The notes under the pieces: model-generated | Told to the model about the DNA's origin: nothing | What the model saw: the letters and a program-made list of their open reading frames with translations, nothing else | Databases searched by the model: none | Translations under genes and position numbers: made by a program | Part shown: piece by piece, positions 51,553 to 62,669 of the stretch | Layout: every line of letters starts with the position of its first letter | Numbering within the stretch: position 1 is the stretch's first letter | Origin: Parapristionchus giblindavisi | Taxonomy: Eukaryota > Nematoda > Chromadorea > Rhabditida > Diplogasteridae | NCBI GenBank assembly: GCA_943737045.1 | Contig: CALSFV010000210.1 | Location: forward strand, 868,001 to 932,000 | DNA: 64,000 bases | Direction of reading: 5' to 3'

Positions 51553-53073
51553 CACTACCGGACAAAAATATGCCACATTATATATTTTCAAGAATATTTC
51601 CTGTAGGGATCGAGGTAATTTGGTATGGCTTATTCATCATACGCAAACACTGTTGTGTGGCATAACCAACTATACAAGAATCCAAGTCCGCAAAAAGAAA
51701 TATAGAAAATGCAAAGTTTACGATTTTGTCCAATTTTCATGTTCTGCTTGATTTTTTTTGTAAAAATTTGTATCGTCCTTTGTAAAGCGCTTTTCAATTC
51801 TATTTATGTAAGTTTTGTATGCAGTGGATGGGCAGACCACATAACGCATATAATCTGAGTAGCTAAGGACAGGAGAGAATAGCCAGCGGGCAATATCCAG
51901 GACGTACCCATAAGCAACTTTAGAATCAAATCAATATCGAACAATAATCGATTTCTGATTTCTGCAAGCATAGAGATGCTCAGTGTGCTACGGCCTGCGA
52001 GAATAACTGGGGTAGATCTCACATCAGCTGTCATCTTGCTTAAAAGAACGCCCTAAACATCTCTAGTGACGATAGTTTCACTTTTTCTTATATTTCTTGC
52101 CGAATTTCCTTTGCTAATCGGCCCAATCATTACGTACGTAATATTCATCCTCACTACAAGCATGTGTGACCACATGGGCATAGATCTGCGAAGAAATCGC
52201 GATGGTAAAAGAACATTAAAAAGATGCAGAGTGGGAATAAAGAGATGTTTAGGACGTTCTTTTCAGCAAGGTGACAGCTGATGTGATGTCATTATCGGTT
52301 ATTATCGCTGGCCGTAGCACTCTGAGCATCTCTATGCTTGCAGAAATCAGAAATCGATTATTGTTCGATATTGATTTGATTCCAAAGTTGCTTATGGGTA
52401 CGTCCTGGATATTGCCCTTTGGCTATACTCCCCTGTCCTTAGCTACTCAGATTATGCGCGCTATGTGGTCTGCCCATCCACTGCATACAATACTTACATA
52501 AATAGAATTGAAAAGCGCTTTACAAAGGTCGATAAAAAATCTAGGAGAACATCAAAATTATACAAAATCGTAAACTTTTGCAATTTCTTTTCGTGGACTT
52601 TGCTTCTAGTATAGTTTGTTATACTACACAACAGTGTATGTGTATAATGTATAAGCCATACCAAATTACCTCGACCCTTACAGGAAATAATCTTGAAAAT
52701 ATATAAGAGCCAGTTCGCGTGAGTCGGACAGGCCCGGAGCCCCCCCCCTCCCTACAGGAAAAAAAGGTCTGACAATGAGATAATAACATTTTTGAGTACC
52801 TCTTGATATGTTAGAATAAGGGGCAAACCCTCGTGGTATGCAAATCTTTTTTGAGCTCGGTATGGAGCTCCAAAGATCGCACCTTTTCAGAGTTTTTCGA
52901 CTATAGCTGGAGATCCGTTGAAGGAAACAGAAAAGTCGCAAGAGCAACCTAGCACAATTTACATGAGGATCATAATGATGATTAGGGTAATATAACGTTG
53001 CTATATCCCGTTGTTGATTGTCCGACTCTTACGCAAACGGGGTCATGATGTGGCATCTTTTTGTCCGCTAGTG
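51553..53073. mobile_element. 1.5-kb Tc1/mariner-type foldback
   Basis: Ends CACTACCGGACAAAAATATG / CATCTTTTTGTCCGCTAGTG, flanked by TA. Arms match through accaaattacctcgaccct and cgtaaactttgc regions. Its right terminal region is split by the element at 52706-53041. No transposase. Confidence 0.85.
52706..53041. mobile_element. MITE with GAGxCxGTTxGCGTxAGAGTCGGAC ends
   Basis: Left GAGCCAGTTCGCGTGAGTCGG, right CCGACTCTTACGCAAACGGGGTC. Removing it rejoins gaaaatatata and tgtggcat, the complement of the intact left end of the host foldback. Confidence 0.72.
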
Positions 53074-53959
53074 TATGATACTCACAGAAGATATCGTATG
53101 CCATCACAAGTACAGAAAAAGAATCCCTCAGTATATCACATTACTTATACACAATACTATCGTTATTTTCCATTACATAAATCATTTACTTTTCTTTAAT
53201 AACTGTAATCACCATCATGTCCATCCCCTCATACCTTCTCCTTATTCTGCTTCCTCTCCTTCTCCTTGCTCTCCACCGGTTCGCCGAGACCGCGGTCCGA
53301 TTCCATCTCGTATTTCTTGTCCGCCTTCAACATCACCTCGAGCAGACCTTGATCTTTCAACTGCAATTAATTACATTTAATTATTTATTTAATTATGCCT
53401 ATTCATTATCATTAATGATAATAGTGAAATCTAGCAACCGAAAAGCGCTCAAAAGTCACGAAAATAAAAGAACAGGAGGCTGTAGAGTGGGCAAAGATGG
53501 AGGATTTTCTTCGTCTTTTATAAAGTTGTCAAGAGGTCTTCTCTCCGCCACTCCATTATGCTATTTCAAAACTTAAAGTCTACTTGAAATACTGCACAGT
53601 CTTGAAGTTTACTTAGTCTACATCAAGTTAAAACGGTAATAAGAAGTACGCTGCATGTTTTTGAAATACAAGGTGCTCTCATGTTTCACCGAATTCACAT
53701 AACTACATAAAGGAAGAAAGATCTGTATCCTCGATCTTGCACATCACCACTAATTAATGAAACATCACCGATACCTCTTCTTCCAGTCTCATCCAATGTC
53801 TCGCGTCCCTTCTGCGTCGACCGCACCGATATGGTCGCGGGGATGCGGAAAGTGTCGCGGATACGCGCACGAGCCTATAAAAACTCATCGATAAGTATAA
53901 CCACACGAGGTCGCTACCGTAATCGTCGAATCTACCGTACTCACCGCGGGCTCTATCGT

Positions 53960-54112
53960 GAAATCGTGAAAAAAGGGGAGAGAGGAGGGGGAGAGATGGG
54001 AAAGGGGAGGGGGAGGGAGGAGAGATGGGGAAGGGGAGAGAGGAGGGGGAGAGATGGGGAAGGGGACAGGGGATGGTAAGAGAGGGGGATAAAGACGAGA
54101 GGGGAGGGAAGG
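53960..54112 (+). repeat. GA-rich minisatellite
   Basis: Imperfect tandem of gagaggagggggagagatggggaagggg type, purine on the plus strand. Long open frames on both strands here are composition artefacts. Confidence 0.9.
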
Positions 54113-54123
54113 TGGATCTGGAT

Positions 54124-54536
54124 CAGGGCTGTGCGGCATGAGTATATTTTCGGCATACGGCATAACGGGATATGCCGAATATGTTTATCGGCATATTTCG
54201 GCATAAAAACGGCATATTCGGCATAAGTTTCCAAAGCATTATTGATCCGCTGTTTTTTAATATTTCAATGTTTTAGGCGAAAACATTAAAATGTTTTTTT
54301 TTATGTTAATCGACGTTTAAGATTTAGTTACAGTACACCTTATGCAAAAAAAACTGAAGAACTACGTTAAAAATTTGTTTGCGTATTTTTTTAATATTGA
54401 AAAATACTCAATTTTTTAGATATAGTTTTATGCCGAAAATATCTAAAATTTTCATGCCGTTTTCGGCACGGCATAAGCGGCCTGAAAAAAAACCGGCATA
54501 AACGGCATACCGGCATGGCCATGCCGCACAGCCCCG
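54124..54536. mobile_element. hAT-type MITE (CAGGGCTGTGCGGCATG)
   Basis: 413 bp; ends CAGGGCTGTGCGGCATG / CATGCCGCACAGCCCCG; flanks atctggat / atctcgat form an 8-bp duplication with one mismatch. Rich in cggcata repeats. Confidence 0.87.
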
Positions 54537-54700
54537 ATCTCGATCATCACACCTTTGTTCTTCCTTTCCTTTCGCCACTTCCTTCGTCGTGAAGGAAGTG
54601 GCCGAAGGAAAGGAAGAGTGTGGGAGAATACATAAACGGTTTCGTTATGTTCTCATCATCCCACACTAAACTCACCTGGCTGGGGATCTCTAGTGGTCGC

Positions 54701-54902
54701 CATAGGTCGAATAGCTAGGTTATCGGTTTTAAAATGCGGTCAGGTTTTTCGATTTTTAGCAAATTTGGCTCAAAATGCGGTCAGATTTTTCGATTTTTGT
54801 GAAATTTTTGCTCAAAATGGGGTCAGGTTTTTCGATTTTTGGAAAATTTCGGCTCAAAATGCGGCCAGGCTTTGTACTTTGTAACATACTTTTCGACCTA
54901 TG
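54701..54902. mobile_element. hAT-type MITE (CATAGGTCGAA)
   Basis: 202 bp; ends CATAGGTCGAA / TTCGACCTATG; exact 8-bp duplication GTGGTCGC (54693-54700 and 54903-54910). Internal 45-50-bp repeats of tcaaaatgcggtcaggtttt. The paralogous unit at about 55650-55670 (ctctagtggtcgtaaagacc) shows the pre-insertion state. Confidence 0.92.
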
Positions 54903-55094
54903 GTGGTCGCAAAGACCAGAACTCTACGATAAAGCTTGGACATTGCGCTTTAGAATACGCTGCCCTGTATGACCGTTCCAAGATGTGGCCGTTTGCATGA
55001 AAAACGGAAAACCGTTTTACAGGAAAATGTGACGTCATTATCGTAGGCGGGGTATTTTTGGAAAAAAAATTTAAAAAATAAAATAAAAAAAAAC

Positions 55095-55560
55095 GCCTCC
55101 GCCTAACGACCAGGGATGTGCGGAAAAAGTTTTTCGAAAAAAAATAGAAAAACAAAAAAATTTTCGAATTTTTATTTAAAAAAAACGAAAAATGCGAAAA
55201 AATATTTAAACAGTGTTTTCACAATTTTATGATTTTTTGTGAAAATGCCATAAATTTTAAAATATTCATGATTTTTTTATGTGAAAGTATTTTTCGATTT
55301 TTTTGAATTATTTTCGAAAACTTTTTCGAGAAAGTATCGAAAAATAGAAAAACGAAAAATTTTCGAATTTTTATTTAAAAAAAACGAAAAATGCGAAAAA
55401 ATATTTAAACAGTGTTTTCACAATTTTATGATTTTTTTGTAAAAATGTCATAAATTTTTAAATATTCATGATTTTTTTTTTATGTGAAAGTATTTTTCGA
55501 TTTATTTTTTGAAACTTTTTTGAGAAAGTATCGAAAAAATGAAAAATGCATATCCCTTCT
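55095..55560 (+). repeat. AT-rich tandem duplication, period about 200 bp
   Basis: The block cgaaaaatgcgaaaaaatat ... tatgtgaaagtatttttcga occurs at about 55176-55300 and about 55385-55502. Low-complexity A/T; no coding potential. Confidence 0.8.
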
Positions 55561-55865
55561 AACGTCACATTTTCCAGGAAAACTGTTTTCCGTTGTTCAT
55601 GCATACGACCACCGGAGTTGGTCTGCAGCAAACTTACCTGGCTGGGAGGTCTCTAGTGGTCGTAAAGACCGAAACTCTACGATAAAGCGTATCCATTACA
55701 TTTTAGAATACACTGCCCTGTGTGGCAGTTCTGAGTAGAGTTTGGTCTACAGCAAACTTAACCTGGCTGGGGGATCTCTAGTGATCTATGAGACGAGTTT
55801 CTTATAGTGAGGCGTATCCATTAAACTTTCGGATACTCTAGCCTGCATGACAACCCCAACTCGGG

Positions 55866-56396
55866 GAGAATTTTTTTTTCAATTTTTTTTATTTTTTATT
55901 TTATTTTATTTTTTATTCAGGACGAAATTTTTATTATTTTTATTTTTTATTTTGGATAAATATAGATATCGCATCGTTTTTGGCTAGTTGTGCGAATGAA
56001 ATAAAACGAATCTAATAACAAGACTTCAGTAATCGTTGTTATTCTCACATGGATTTGATTGTTCATTCAGAAAAATTGGCCACAGCTGAATAATATTGTA
56101 CAGAAAAAGTGTAGTTCTTCTTCGTAACTTATTTTTTTCGACCGCTACTACTATTCATATGCCCCGTTGTGGCATAATAAATTATGTGTTCAAACAATTT
56201 CTTTGACCATTCCGAAAAGGCTTTTCGCAAACCGGGGAAGGGGGGAATACTGAGTGCGGAAATTTTTTTAATGCGGATTGAAATAGAAATTTTTCAATTT
56301 TTGCGAGGAAAGACTATGCGCAAGGCCGCGATGGAAAAGCAAAGCTGTCAGTAAAAAAATCAAAAAAAATACGCTGCCTAGTATGGCTGTCATTAT
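55866..56396. other. AT-rich stretch, decayed MITE at 56216-56345
   Basis: T-rich low-complexity sequence, then a diverged copy of the CATAGGTGGGC MITE interior (cgcaaaccggggaa, gactatgcgcaaggccgcga). No gene recognised. Confidence 0.55.
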
Positions 56397-56397
56397 T

Positions 56398-56452
<55 letters not shown>

Positions 56453-57200
56453 TATTATTAATAATAATAATATATTAATAATAATAACAATAATAAACAT
56501 AATAAACAGTAACAATAATAATAATAATAATCACAATAAGAATTAATAGCAACAATATTAATAACAACAATATGACATAGAAACAATATAATCTAATATG
56601 GACAGTCATTATAATAAAAATGGTGGGATACTGTAACAAATTGGTCAGAATAATAAATATGCAGAGTACATTGGAGCGAGGGGTTACTATATTAAACATG
56701 GTGGGATACTGTAACAGGGGATTGCTATGATAAGTGTTTTGAACTGTAAAGATCGGAAAACATATTGTAGGGGCGGACAACGGGTATAGAAGGGCATAAA
56801 TAGGGATAGTATTTAGCGGGTACGGGTACAAGGGGCATATGGGGGTCGAGGTATATAACGGGCAGGGGCACAAGGATAAAATATGGAAGAGTGTAGGGAG
56901 GAGGGTCAGTGTCTTATTAAAATTAGCAAAACCAGGGGTTACAATATTAAATATGACGGGATACTGTAAGTGAGGGATTACTATAACAAGTAAATAGCAA
57001 GTGGGGGGGGGGTACAAGGGTATAAAAGGGCAGGAGTACGAGGGGTATAGAGGGGTACAGGTGTACAACGAGTAAGGGTTAAAGGGGACATGGGGGTAGA
57101 GATATATAACGGGTAGGGGTAAAATGGGGACATGGGGGTAGAGGTATATAACGCTAGGGGTACAATGATGAAATGTGGAAGAGGGGAAGGAGAAAGGTAA
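56397..57200 (+). repeat. ATA microsatellite plus GGTA-rich minisatellite
   Basis: 56397-56535 is ATA/TAA repeat. 56600-57165 holds diverged repeats of gggatactgtaa and of gggggtagaggtatataacg. A 250-codon minus-strand frame here is Pro/Tyr/Thr repeat translation, not a gene. Confidence 0.88.
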
Positions 57201-57244
57201 CCTACATGGGGATTCAAGGGGGAACAAAGAATGGAAAGATGAAA

Positions 57245-57410
57245 GGCGACAGATATATATTATTTCTTTTATTATTTCCTTTCTCTTTTTTTCTTCTCTT
57301 TTTCTTTTATTATTTTTTCTTTTCTTTTTCTTTTTTTTTATCTTATTTTTCTTTTCTTTTTTCTCTTATTATTTTTATTTTTTATATATCTATCAAGCCT
57401 TCTCATCACA
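57245..57410 (+). repeat. Pyrimidine-rich tract
   Basis: About 150 bp of ttcttttttct type sequence. No coding meaning. Confidence 0.85.
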
Positions 57411-57953
57411 TCATTCCTTAGGGAATCGGTTCATCAGAACGATATTGGACGCATATCCTGAAATAGAACATATATAAACACTCAACCTTCTTATTCATGC
57501 AAAGTAAAGCAATGAAGAATACAACCAAAAAAGAGCATGCCACAGAGGCATGAAGTATGACGCGGCGGGCCGCGTTTAGGGAGCGCGACTGTGCGGGACT
57601 GGACAAAAGAAGTAGTGAGGGCGCCGAAAATGTATGGTGGCAAGAGCGGGCTTATCGATTTTATCGTGCCATCAATCGATAAATCTCTATCAGAGGAACA
57701 AGAAACAAAACAATCAAAAGTATCGCCCTAGACTTAAACATCGGTTTCATGAGATGACATAAAAGATACTGTAGATTGATCGCAGGATAAAATCGATAAA
57801 TCAATACGATAGCGCACGTTCCATCATCAGCTACAATAACTACGGAGTACGCTCTGATAAAGACAAAAAAAGACAAAAGGTCATTCACCCCCACCCTGTC
57901 GAAAGGATCATCGAGATAAATCAACAAAATCAATCAATAAATCAATAACTAAC
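57411..57953. other. No gene recognised (intron-like)
   Basis: Between the low-complexity block and exon B of the unidentified minus-strand protein. Its right end holds (aatc)n-type intronic repeats just 3' of the exon-B donor. Confidence 0.45.
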
Positions 57954-58605
57954 GTTCCATCCGAGTACTTCTTGAGCAGGCCTCGATCATCGGCCAACTG
58001 TCGGAAGTTCTCATCGATGATCATCATGCCGTCACCACGAATCGGACGGAAGTTTGCCTCGATCACCGTGAAGTTGGGCACTCGCAACTGGAGGATAATC
58101 GATTAAAAAATCAATAAATCAATAAATCAATAATCAATCAATATACAGCACCAACCTAATATTTGAAAGGCTATGCAGGTCATTTATTTTATAGAACCGA
58201 GAATCATCACTTGATATGGGTATATGTCAACTATCCAATCAATCAATTTACAAATATAAATTAAAATATTAGATACTAGGCATAATGTCTATTATGATAA
58301 AGAAATAAAATAATAAATAAAAGTACCTCAATGACGAATGCGCCCTCCTTCTTCGTGTTTCTCGTCACCTTCGAGGGGAAGAGCGGATCCGTGATCTTGT
58401 AGAAGAGCACGTGAAAGTGGAGTGACTTCTTGCGCGAGAAGATCTCCATGCCTTGATCGTAGCTGGAATGGAAGAAATAAGGATGAATGAATATCTTGTA
58501 TTCAGTATGAGTTACATTGTTCTAAAAATATTTCAAAGGTAAGGATGCATTGGCGATACGCAAAATCACCAGGGAGACACGGTCGATGAACTCGCGATCA
58601 TGACA

Positions 58606-58656
58606 ACGCTTTATGGTGTCTAGACGAGACGTAGCGGCCGAAACACCAAAGGGGGG
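58606..58656 (-). repeat. Second copy of the TTTCGGCCGCTACGTCT hairpin piece
   Basis: Inverted relative to 25693-25731: shares the caacgctttatggtgtctag core and the acgtagcggccgaaacacc side, with a 3-bp insertion (cga/cgt), and is followed by a run of ten G. Probably an end of the same unnamed repeat. Confidence 0.7.
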
Positions 58657-58858
58657 GGGGGTTATACGTGGGCAATACTTTAGCAAAGATTTCTGCAGAC
58701 AGCCACATATAGACAAGGCGCCAACATACTAATTGTAAGTGTGCAGATTTTTAATTAATTCTTTAAATTTTTTTAGCCAGCCATACACTTTTCTGCTCCA
58801 TATATTGATATATACTTATATTGCCCACATATGTTCATGGATACGACAACGGAGACCA

Positions 58859-59021
58859 GAGGCCGTATGCATGAACGTTGGCAAACTGTTTGCCAACAAA
58901 CGTGACGTCACAACCGTAGGGGGGGGGACGTGACGTCACAACCTGCCAAAAATCCTCAGCCTACGCTTGTGACATCACGTTTGCCGGTAAACGGTATTCC
59001 AACGTTCATGCAAACGGCCTC
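58859..59021. mobile_element. MITE GAGGCCGTATGCATGAACG, complete, with CRE-like motifs
   Basis: 163 bp; ends GAGGCCGTATGCATGAACGTTG / CAACGTTCATGCAAACGGCCTC. Contains GTGACGTCAC twice. Related copies at 27752-27882 and parts at about 54984-55090 and 55560-55612. Confidence 0.82.
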
Positions 59022-59040
59022 AGACGGCCTGCTCACTCAC

Positions 59041-59735
59041 CTTAGACACGTGCATAGTAGTCCTCATCGATGAGCAGAAACTCGATGACCACGAGAATAT
59101 TGTGGACGTAGGGACGAACGAGATCGTATCCAACTTGTACAGGACACACGATCAATTACCTGAAAGGAACAAAGTCCATAGACTGTAGTGCCGTGATTTC
59201 CTTGAATATGCACAAATAAAAGTACAACGGTATCTAAGAATACCATAGCGTAGTTTTAGTATTATTACCCACTGCACCCACTAATTGTAAATACATTAAA
59301 ATAGACTTCATACATGAAGTAGTTAGGGTAATCAGTTTGGCACAAACCGTGTGTCGTACAAGCACAAACCTTACTAGACGATATTCACCTTCCATCCATC
59401 AGTCGATTACAATCGTCGTCATTGGAACCATAGTCGATATGTTGAGCGGAATCAACTCGAGTCTGCAAAAGATCAAAGATCAATATAATATATAATCAAT
59501 CGATATTCCGGGCAGCGGAATTTTACGTATATTTGAGAATAGGCACACCAATGAAACCTTATCAAACATGCTAAACAGCTCTTACCAAAAAGTGAAAATA
59601 CTCAAGCAGTTTGAAACACAAACCTCACTGGACCTCGCCCACCTTCTTTCCACCAGACGGTCCTTATCTTCAAACGATATCCACATCGATATCCGTTCAC
59701 GTCTTCTGACAAGACCGACTCGTTCAGTAACGAAT
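59041..59735 (-). pseudogene. SF3B1: SF3B1 (SF3b155) fragment with frameshifts and a stop
   Basis: Minus strand. Exon 59159-59041 contains [15 protein letters not shown] and [11 protein letters not shown], the start of the SF3B1 HEAT-repeat region (human-like [29 protein letters not shown]). Its head reads VIDRV, then needs two separate 2-base corrections (an extra GT, then an extra AC) to recover LYKLD and DLVRP. The conserved Glu after YARV is a TAA stop, followed at once by gtgag. Upstream and in the right order are two weaker candidates: 59462-59389 (IPLNIS-TM, like LPLLMSPTL) and 59735-59643 (NESVLS then RERISM, like DESTLSPEEQKERKIM). About 80 of 1,300 residues. A clear relic; the functional SF3B1 must be elsewhere. 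Confidence 0.82.
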
Positions 59736-60064
59736 CTACAAAAGATCAAAGATCAATGAGATAAGAAATTCAATAATCCAGCCATCAGAAATTGAAGTTT
59801 ACTTCAGAATAGAGTCCCCAATCAGAAATCTAATCAATAATAACCACCGTATTCAAGTACCTTTCGCATGTAACAAACATCTCAATCGAAAACCCTCATC
59901 TGTACACACATATCATGGTCATGTGCGTCGGGCATGAGATCTAGAAAACATCAATCAATAATCATGAATGAAACAAATCAATAAATACTAGCTACGATAT
60001 GCCCACGTCTACCGTAATCAAAACTAGATCATAATAGAGATGATAAACATCAATGAAACCGAAT

Positions 60065-60261
60065 CATACATGGGCTCCGGCATGAGGGTGCCCCTATGTA
60101 AAATAAGGGCTTTTCGAAAGTTTGTGGAATGCCCCCCTATAAAAATGACGTGTCGGTGAAATTTTTGAAAAAAAAAGAAAGTGGAGGCCCCTGTAAAATT
60201 AACTACTTTTCGTTCGGATGCCCCGTGTACAGTCGAGCTACAGGTACCCCGCCCATGTGTG
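60065..60261. mobile_element. hAT-type MITE (CATACATGGGC), copy 2
   Basis: About 197 bp, closely similar to 50195-50387. It sits between two copies of a 40-bp flank (agagatgataaacatcaatg at about 60034 and 60280), which is far longer than an 8-bp duplication, so the insertion lies within a local duplication. Confidence 0.82.
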
Positions 60262-60918
60262 ATCAAACCTAGATCATGATAGAGATGATAAACATCAATG
60301 AAACCGAACCAATCAATAAGTTCTACTGTAATAAGTCAATGCTATCATACCTGCGAGCTGCTAGCGACACTTTCGGTGAACAGTCGTCTTTGTATGAAGA
60401 GACCGCACACACTCGTCAGGCAGATCATCAGTGGAGCTGTCCGGGCGACACCACTTCAGCAGCGACAGAAGGCGAATATGACGCGGAGGGCATGGTGGAA
60501 CTGAATTGAAACCTTAGATACCGAAAAAATAATCAATAAATCAATAACCCACCATGGCAAGATTCTCCTCAGTTTGTAGACCAACAGAACGGAGGGGAGG
60601 TTGGTCACGACAATGAATGATCTCACTTGGTCTGATCTGAAATATGCGTTCATCATGAGTACATTTGCATGTTTCAATATGATCTATTTCCAGTATAATT
60701 CATTAGTCATTCAAGAAGCCTCAACTACACACACCATCCAAATCTCAGATCACAAAAATAAAAAAAATAAACTAATCAACAAAACCATTACGAGTATTTA
60801 TCGATAAACTATTGACCTTCTTATTCAACAGCAGGTCTCTCCCGCTTACATCTTAATAACCGCGTGTACGACGGTTGTGGTTCGGAAGGTATTGAATGGC
60901 TGAATTGATATAGTTATA

Positions 60919-60992
60919 TATAATAATAATAATAATAATGATAATTATAATAATAATAATAATTATTATTATTATAATTATAATAATATTTG
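60919..60992 (+). repeat. (ATA)n microsatellite, self-complementary
   Basis: aataataataat followed by attattattat, giving a potential hairpin. Confidence 0.85.
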
Positions 60993-61803
60993 TTCCTTCA
61001 AATACAGTTGATTTTCCCAGCTCGAATCAAACTCAACAATTCTTTTCACCAAAAAGAAAGCTCCACGAGCTTGTCAAACAGACGTAAAGTAAAATTGATA
61101 TAATGAATTTTAAAATATTGACTGTATGAATGAAAGAAATCAAAAATATTTATTGTAATCAGTAAATCCTACCATACCTGTGAGCTTACAGTGCCATTCT
61201 CGGTGTAAAGTCGTCATCGAGGATGAGAACATCTACTTCCGATGGGAGAGAAGATGAAGTATAAGAAGAGAAGACCGTAATGCGCTCCATGCCATTCGTG
61301 ATCTGCTCCACCGATGAAGACCTGACCACCGTAACCTGCAAGCGGTGCGGATGGATTACGGTAGAACGAATATACCACATCATCAATTAATAATCAATTA
61401 ATAAAAACATCGATAGTTAAGTAAGGATTGGGGACTTGTCGCAGAGGCGCAGTGATGCTATATTGATTTTATTAATTTTACCGATTTTGAGCAAACGCAA
61501 TATTCCAGTTTCACACACAACCAAAGAGCTCACGTTTTCTATTAAAGATCCAATTATTCCGAATAGTATTATAATTATTAAAACCTAAATCTGCAAAACA
61601 ATTATTCATAAGTTCACACCCGTCCTGTCTACTAATCGCCCAAGCCGTTAACTAATTTTGATGAAAAATATATAGTTGGTCAAGAAATTCACGAAACTTT
61701 CACAGTTTTCAGCCAGTAAAATTCACGATTTCACGAAAAATTCCTGTCAAAGAACACGCCTGTCTCTCACGTATGGTTATTTTGTCTTGTCCAAGAAACG
61801 ATA

Positions 61804-61804
61804 A

Positions 61805-61836
<32 letters not shown>

Positions 61837-61837
61837 C
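61804..61837 (+). repeat. (ATT)n microsatellite
   Basis: About 34 bp immediately 3' (minus strand) of the 61941-61845 exon-like segment. Confidence 0.9.
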
Positions 61838-62199
61838 CCCTCACCTGTCTACTACTCGTCGATGCACACGCCGTCTCCGTCATGGTTGACGTCGGCGGAG
61901 ACGGACCAGGCGCCGCGGACACAACATCATTCTTGACCGCCCTCAAAGCAATAATAATATAGTTTAAATCAATTAATTAACAAAATAACAATCCGATGCT
62001 CTGCTCAAAAGTAGCGAAAATCAGATAAAGCTCTCCTCATTTCGCACACTCTCTCGCCTCTGTTCTCTTCTTTTCGTGACTAGAGCACTCCTTCAAACTC
62101 ACATGCTGATCTGCGCTCGGGCAACGTGACTGAGAGGCGCCGCACGCACATTGTCCACGTTCGTGATGCGCCTGCAAAGATCAAAGATCAGAGACCAAA

Positions 62200-62371
62200 G
62201 CACGCATTTTGAGCGAAAATTTCCCAAAAAATCGTAAAACCTGACCGCATTTTGAGCCAAATTTTCACAAAAATCGAAAAACCTGACCGCATTTTGAGCC
62301 AAATTTGTCAAAAATCGAAAAACCTGACCGCATTTCGAAAACCGATAACCTAGCTATTCGACCTATGGCGG
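62200..62371. mobile_element. CATAGGTCGAA MITE, truncated copy
   Basis: Inverted relative to 54701-54902: three cctgaccgcattttgag repeats and the terminus TTCGACCTATG; the left terminus is missing. Confidence 0.82.
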
Positions 62372-62534
62372 CAAGACCCGATTTTCCCAAAAAAATGTTC
62401 CAAAAGTGAAATTGTTATATTTGTATGCTCCATTTTCTCTCCGACGCAGCCCGATTATACTTTCCAGCGGCAATGGTGATACAAGTCATGTGTCAAGTGA
62501 GTGAACTCATCGCTAGGCTTTCAGTTAAAGATGT

Positions 62535-62669
62535 CGACGCACTGAGAGCAAAGTTATCTGGCAAACGAAAGGAATTCAACGGCTGAATTCAACATTAGGG
62601 GTAATCGTTTGCCAGGGTAGCGCATAGAGGTAACGATTTGCCAGGTAAGTTTTGCTCCCAGTGCGGTCG
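62535..62669. mobile_element. Foldback MITE (CGACGCACTGAGAGCAAA)
   Basis: 135 bp with ends CGACGCACTGAGAGCAAAG and TTTTGCTCCCAGTGCGGTCG and inner tctggcaaacga / aacgatttgcca. Confidence 0.7.

Larger units (their letters stand above)
54672..55865 (-). repeat. Triplicated exon-like unit ending in a splice donor
   Basis: Three direct copies of about 105 bp (54672-54975 with a MITE inside; about 55630-55735; about 55752-55855). On the minus strand each ends ...CTAGAGATCCCC(C)AGCCAG or close to it, followed by gtgag, gtaag or gttaag, and each starts near an acceptor-like gcag. Copy 1 is open (AAYSKAQCPSFIVEFWSLRP); copies 2 and 3 have stops. Probably a duplicated, decaying exon. Confidence 0.55.
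53235..58462 (-). pseudogene. Unidentified protein, four phase-compatible exons
   Basis: Minus-strand exons 5' to 3': A 58462-58327 (SRKKSLHFHVLFYKITDPLF); B 58087-57954 (RVPNFTVIEANFRPI, IIDENFRQLADDRGLLKKY); C 53874-53775; D 53360-53235 (KDQGLLEVMLKADKKYEMES, then a Lys/Glu-rich end). All have good GT-AG borders. A to B joins in phase 0 and B to C in phase 2. Exon C is open in two frames; the one that fits phase is Arg-rich, while the alternative (RIRDTFRIPATISVRSTQKG) looks more protein-like. A to B reads as one beta-rich segment. I do not recognise the family. The 4-kb B-C intron contains the exon-like triplicate at 54.67-55.86 kb. It may be a real gene continuing beyond what I can see, or another relic; the pseudogene label follows its neighbourhood only. 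Confidence 0.5.

Noticed and set aside
51804..52501. Two similar 76-codon frames (GRSTLSISMLAEIRNRLL)
   Set aside because: Opposite arms of the 1.5-kb Tc1-type foldback; might be a trace of an old captured sequence but no family match.
53831..54234. Overlapping 80-95-codon frames on both strands
   Set aside because: GA-rich minisatellite keeps both strands free of stops.
56475..57227. 250-codon minus-strand frame rich in Pro, Tyr and Thr
   Set aside because: Translation of GGTA-type minisatellite and ATA repeat; no ordered domain and no splice context.
59389..59735. Treating the two segments upstream of the SF3B1 exon as certain SF3B1 exons
   Set aside because: Matches are short and need frame changes; only their order supports them, so they are mentioned as weak parts of the relic.
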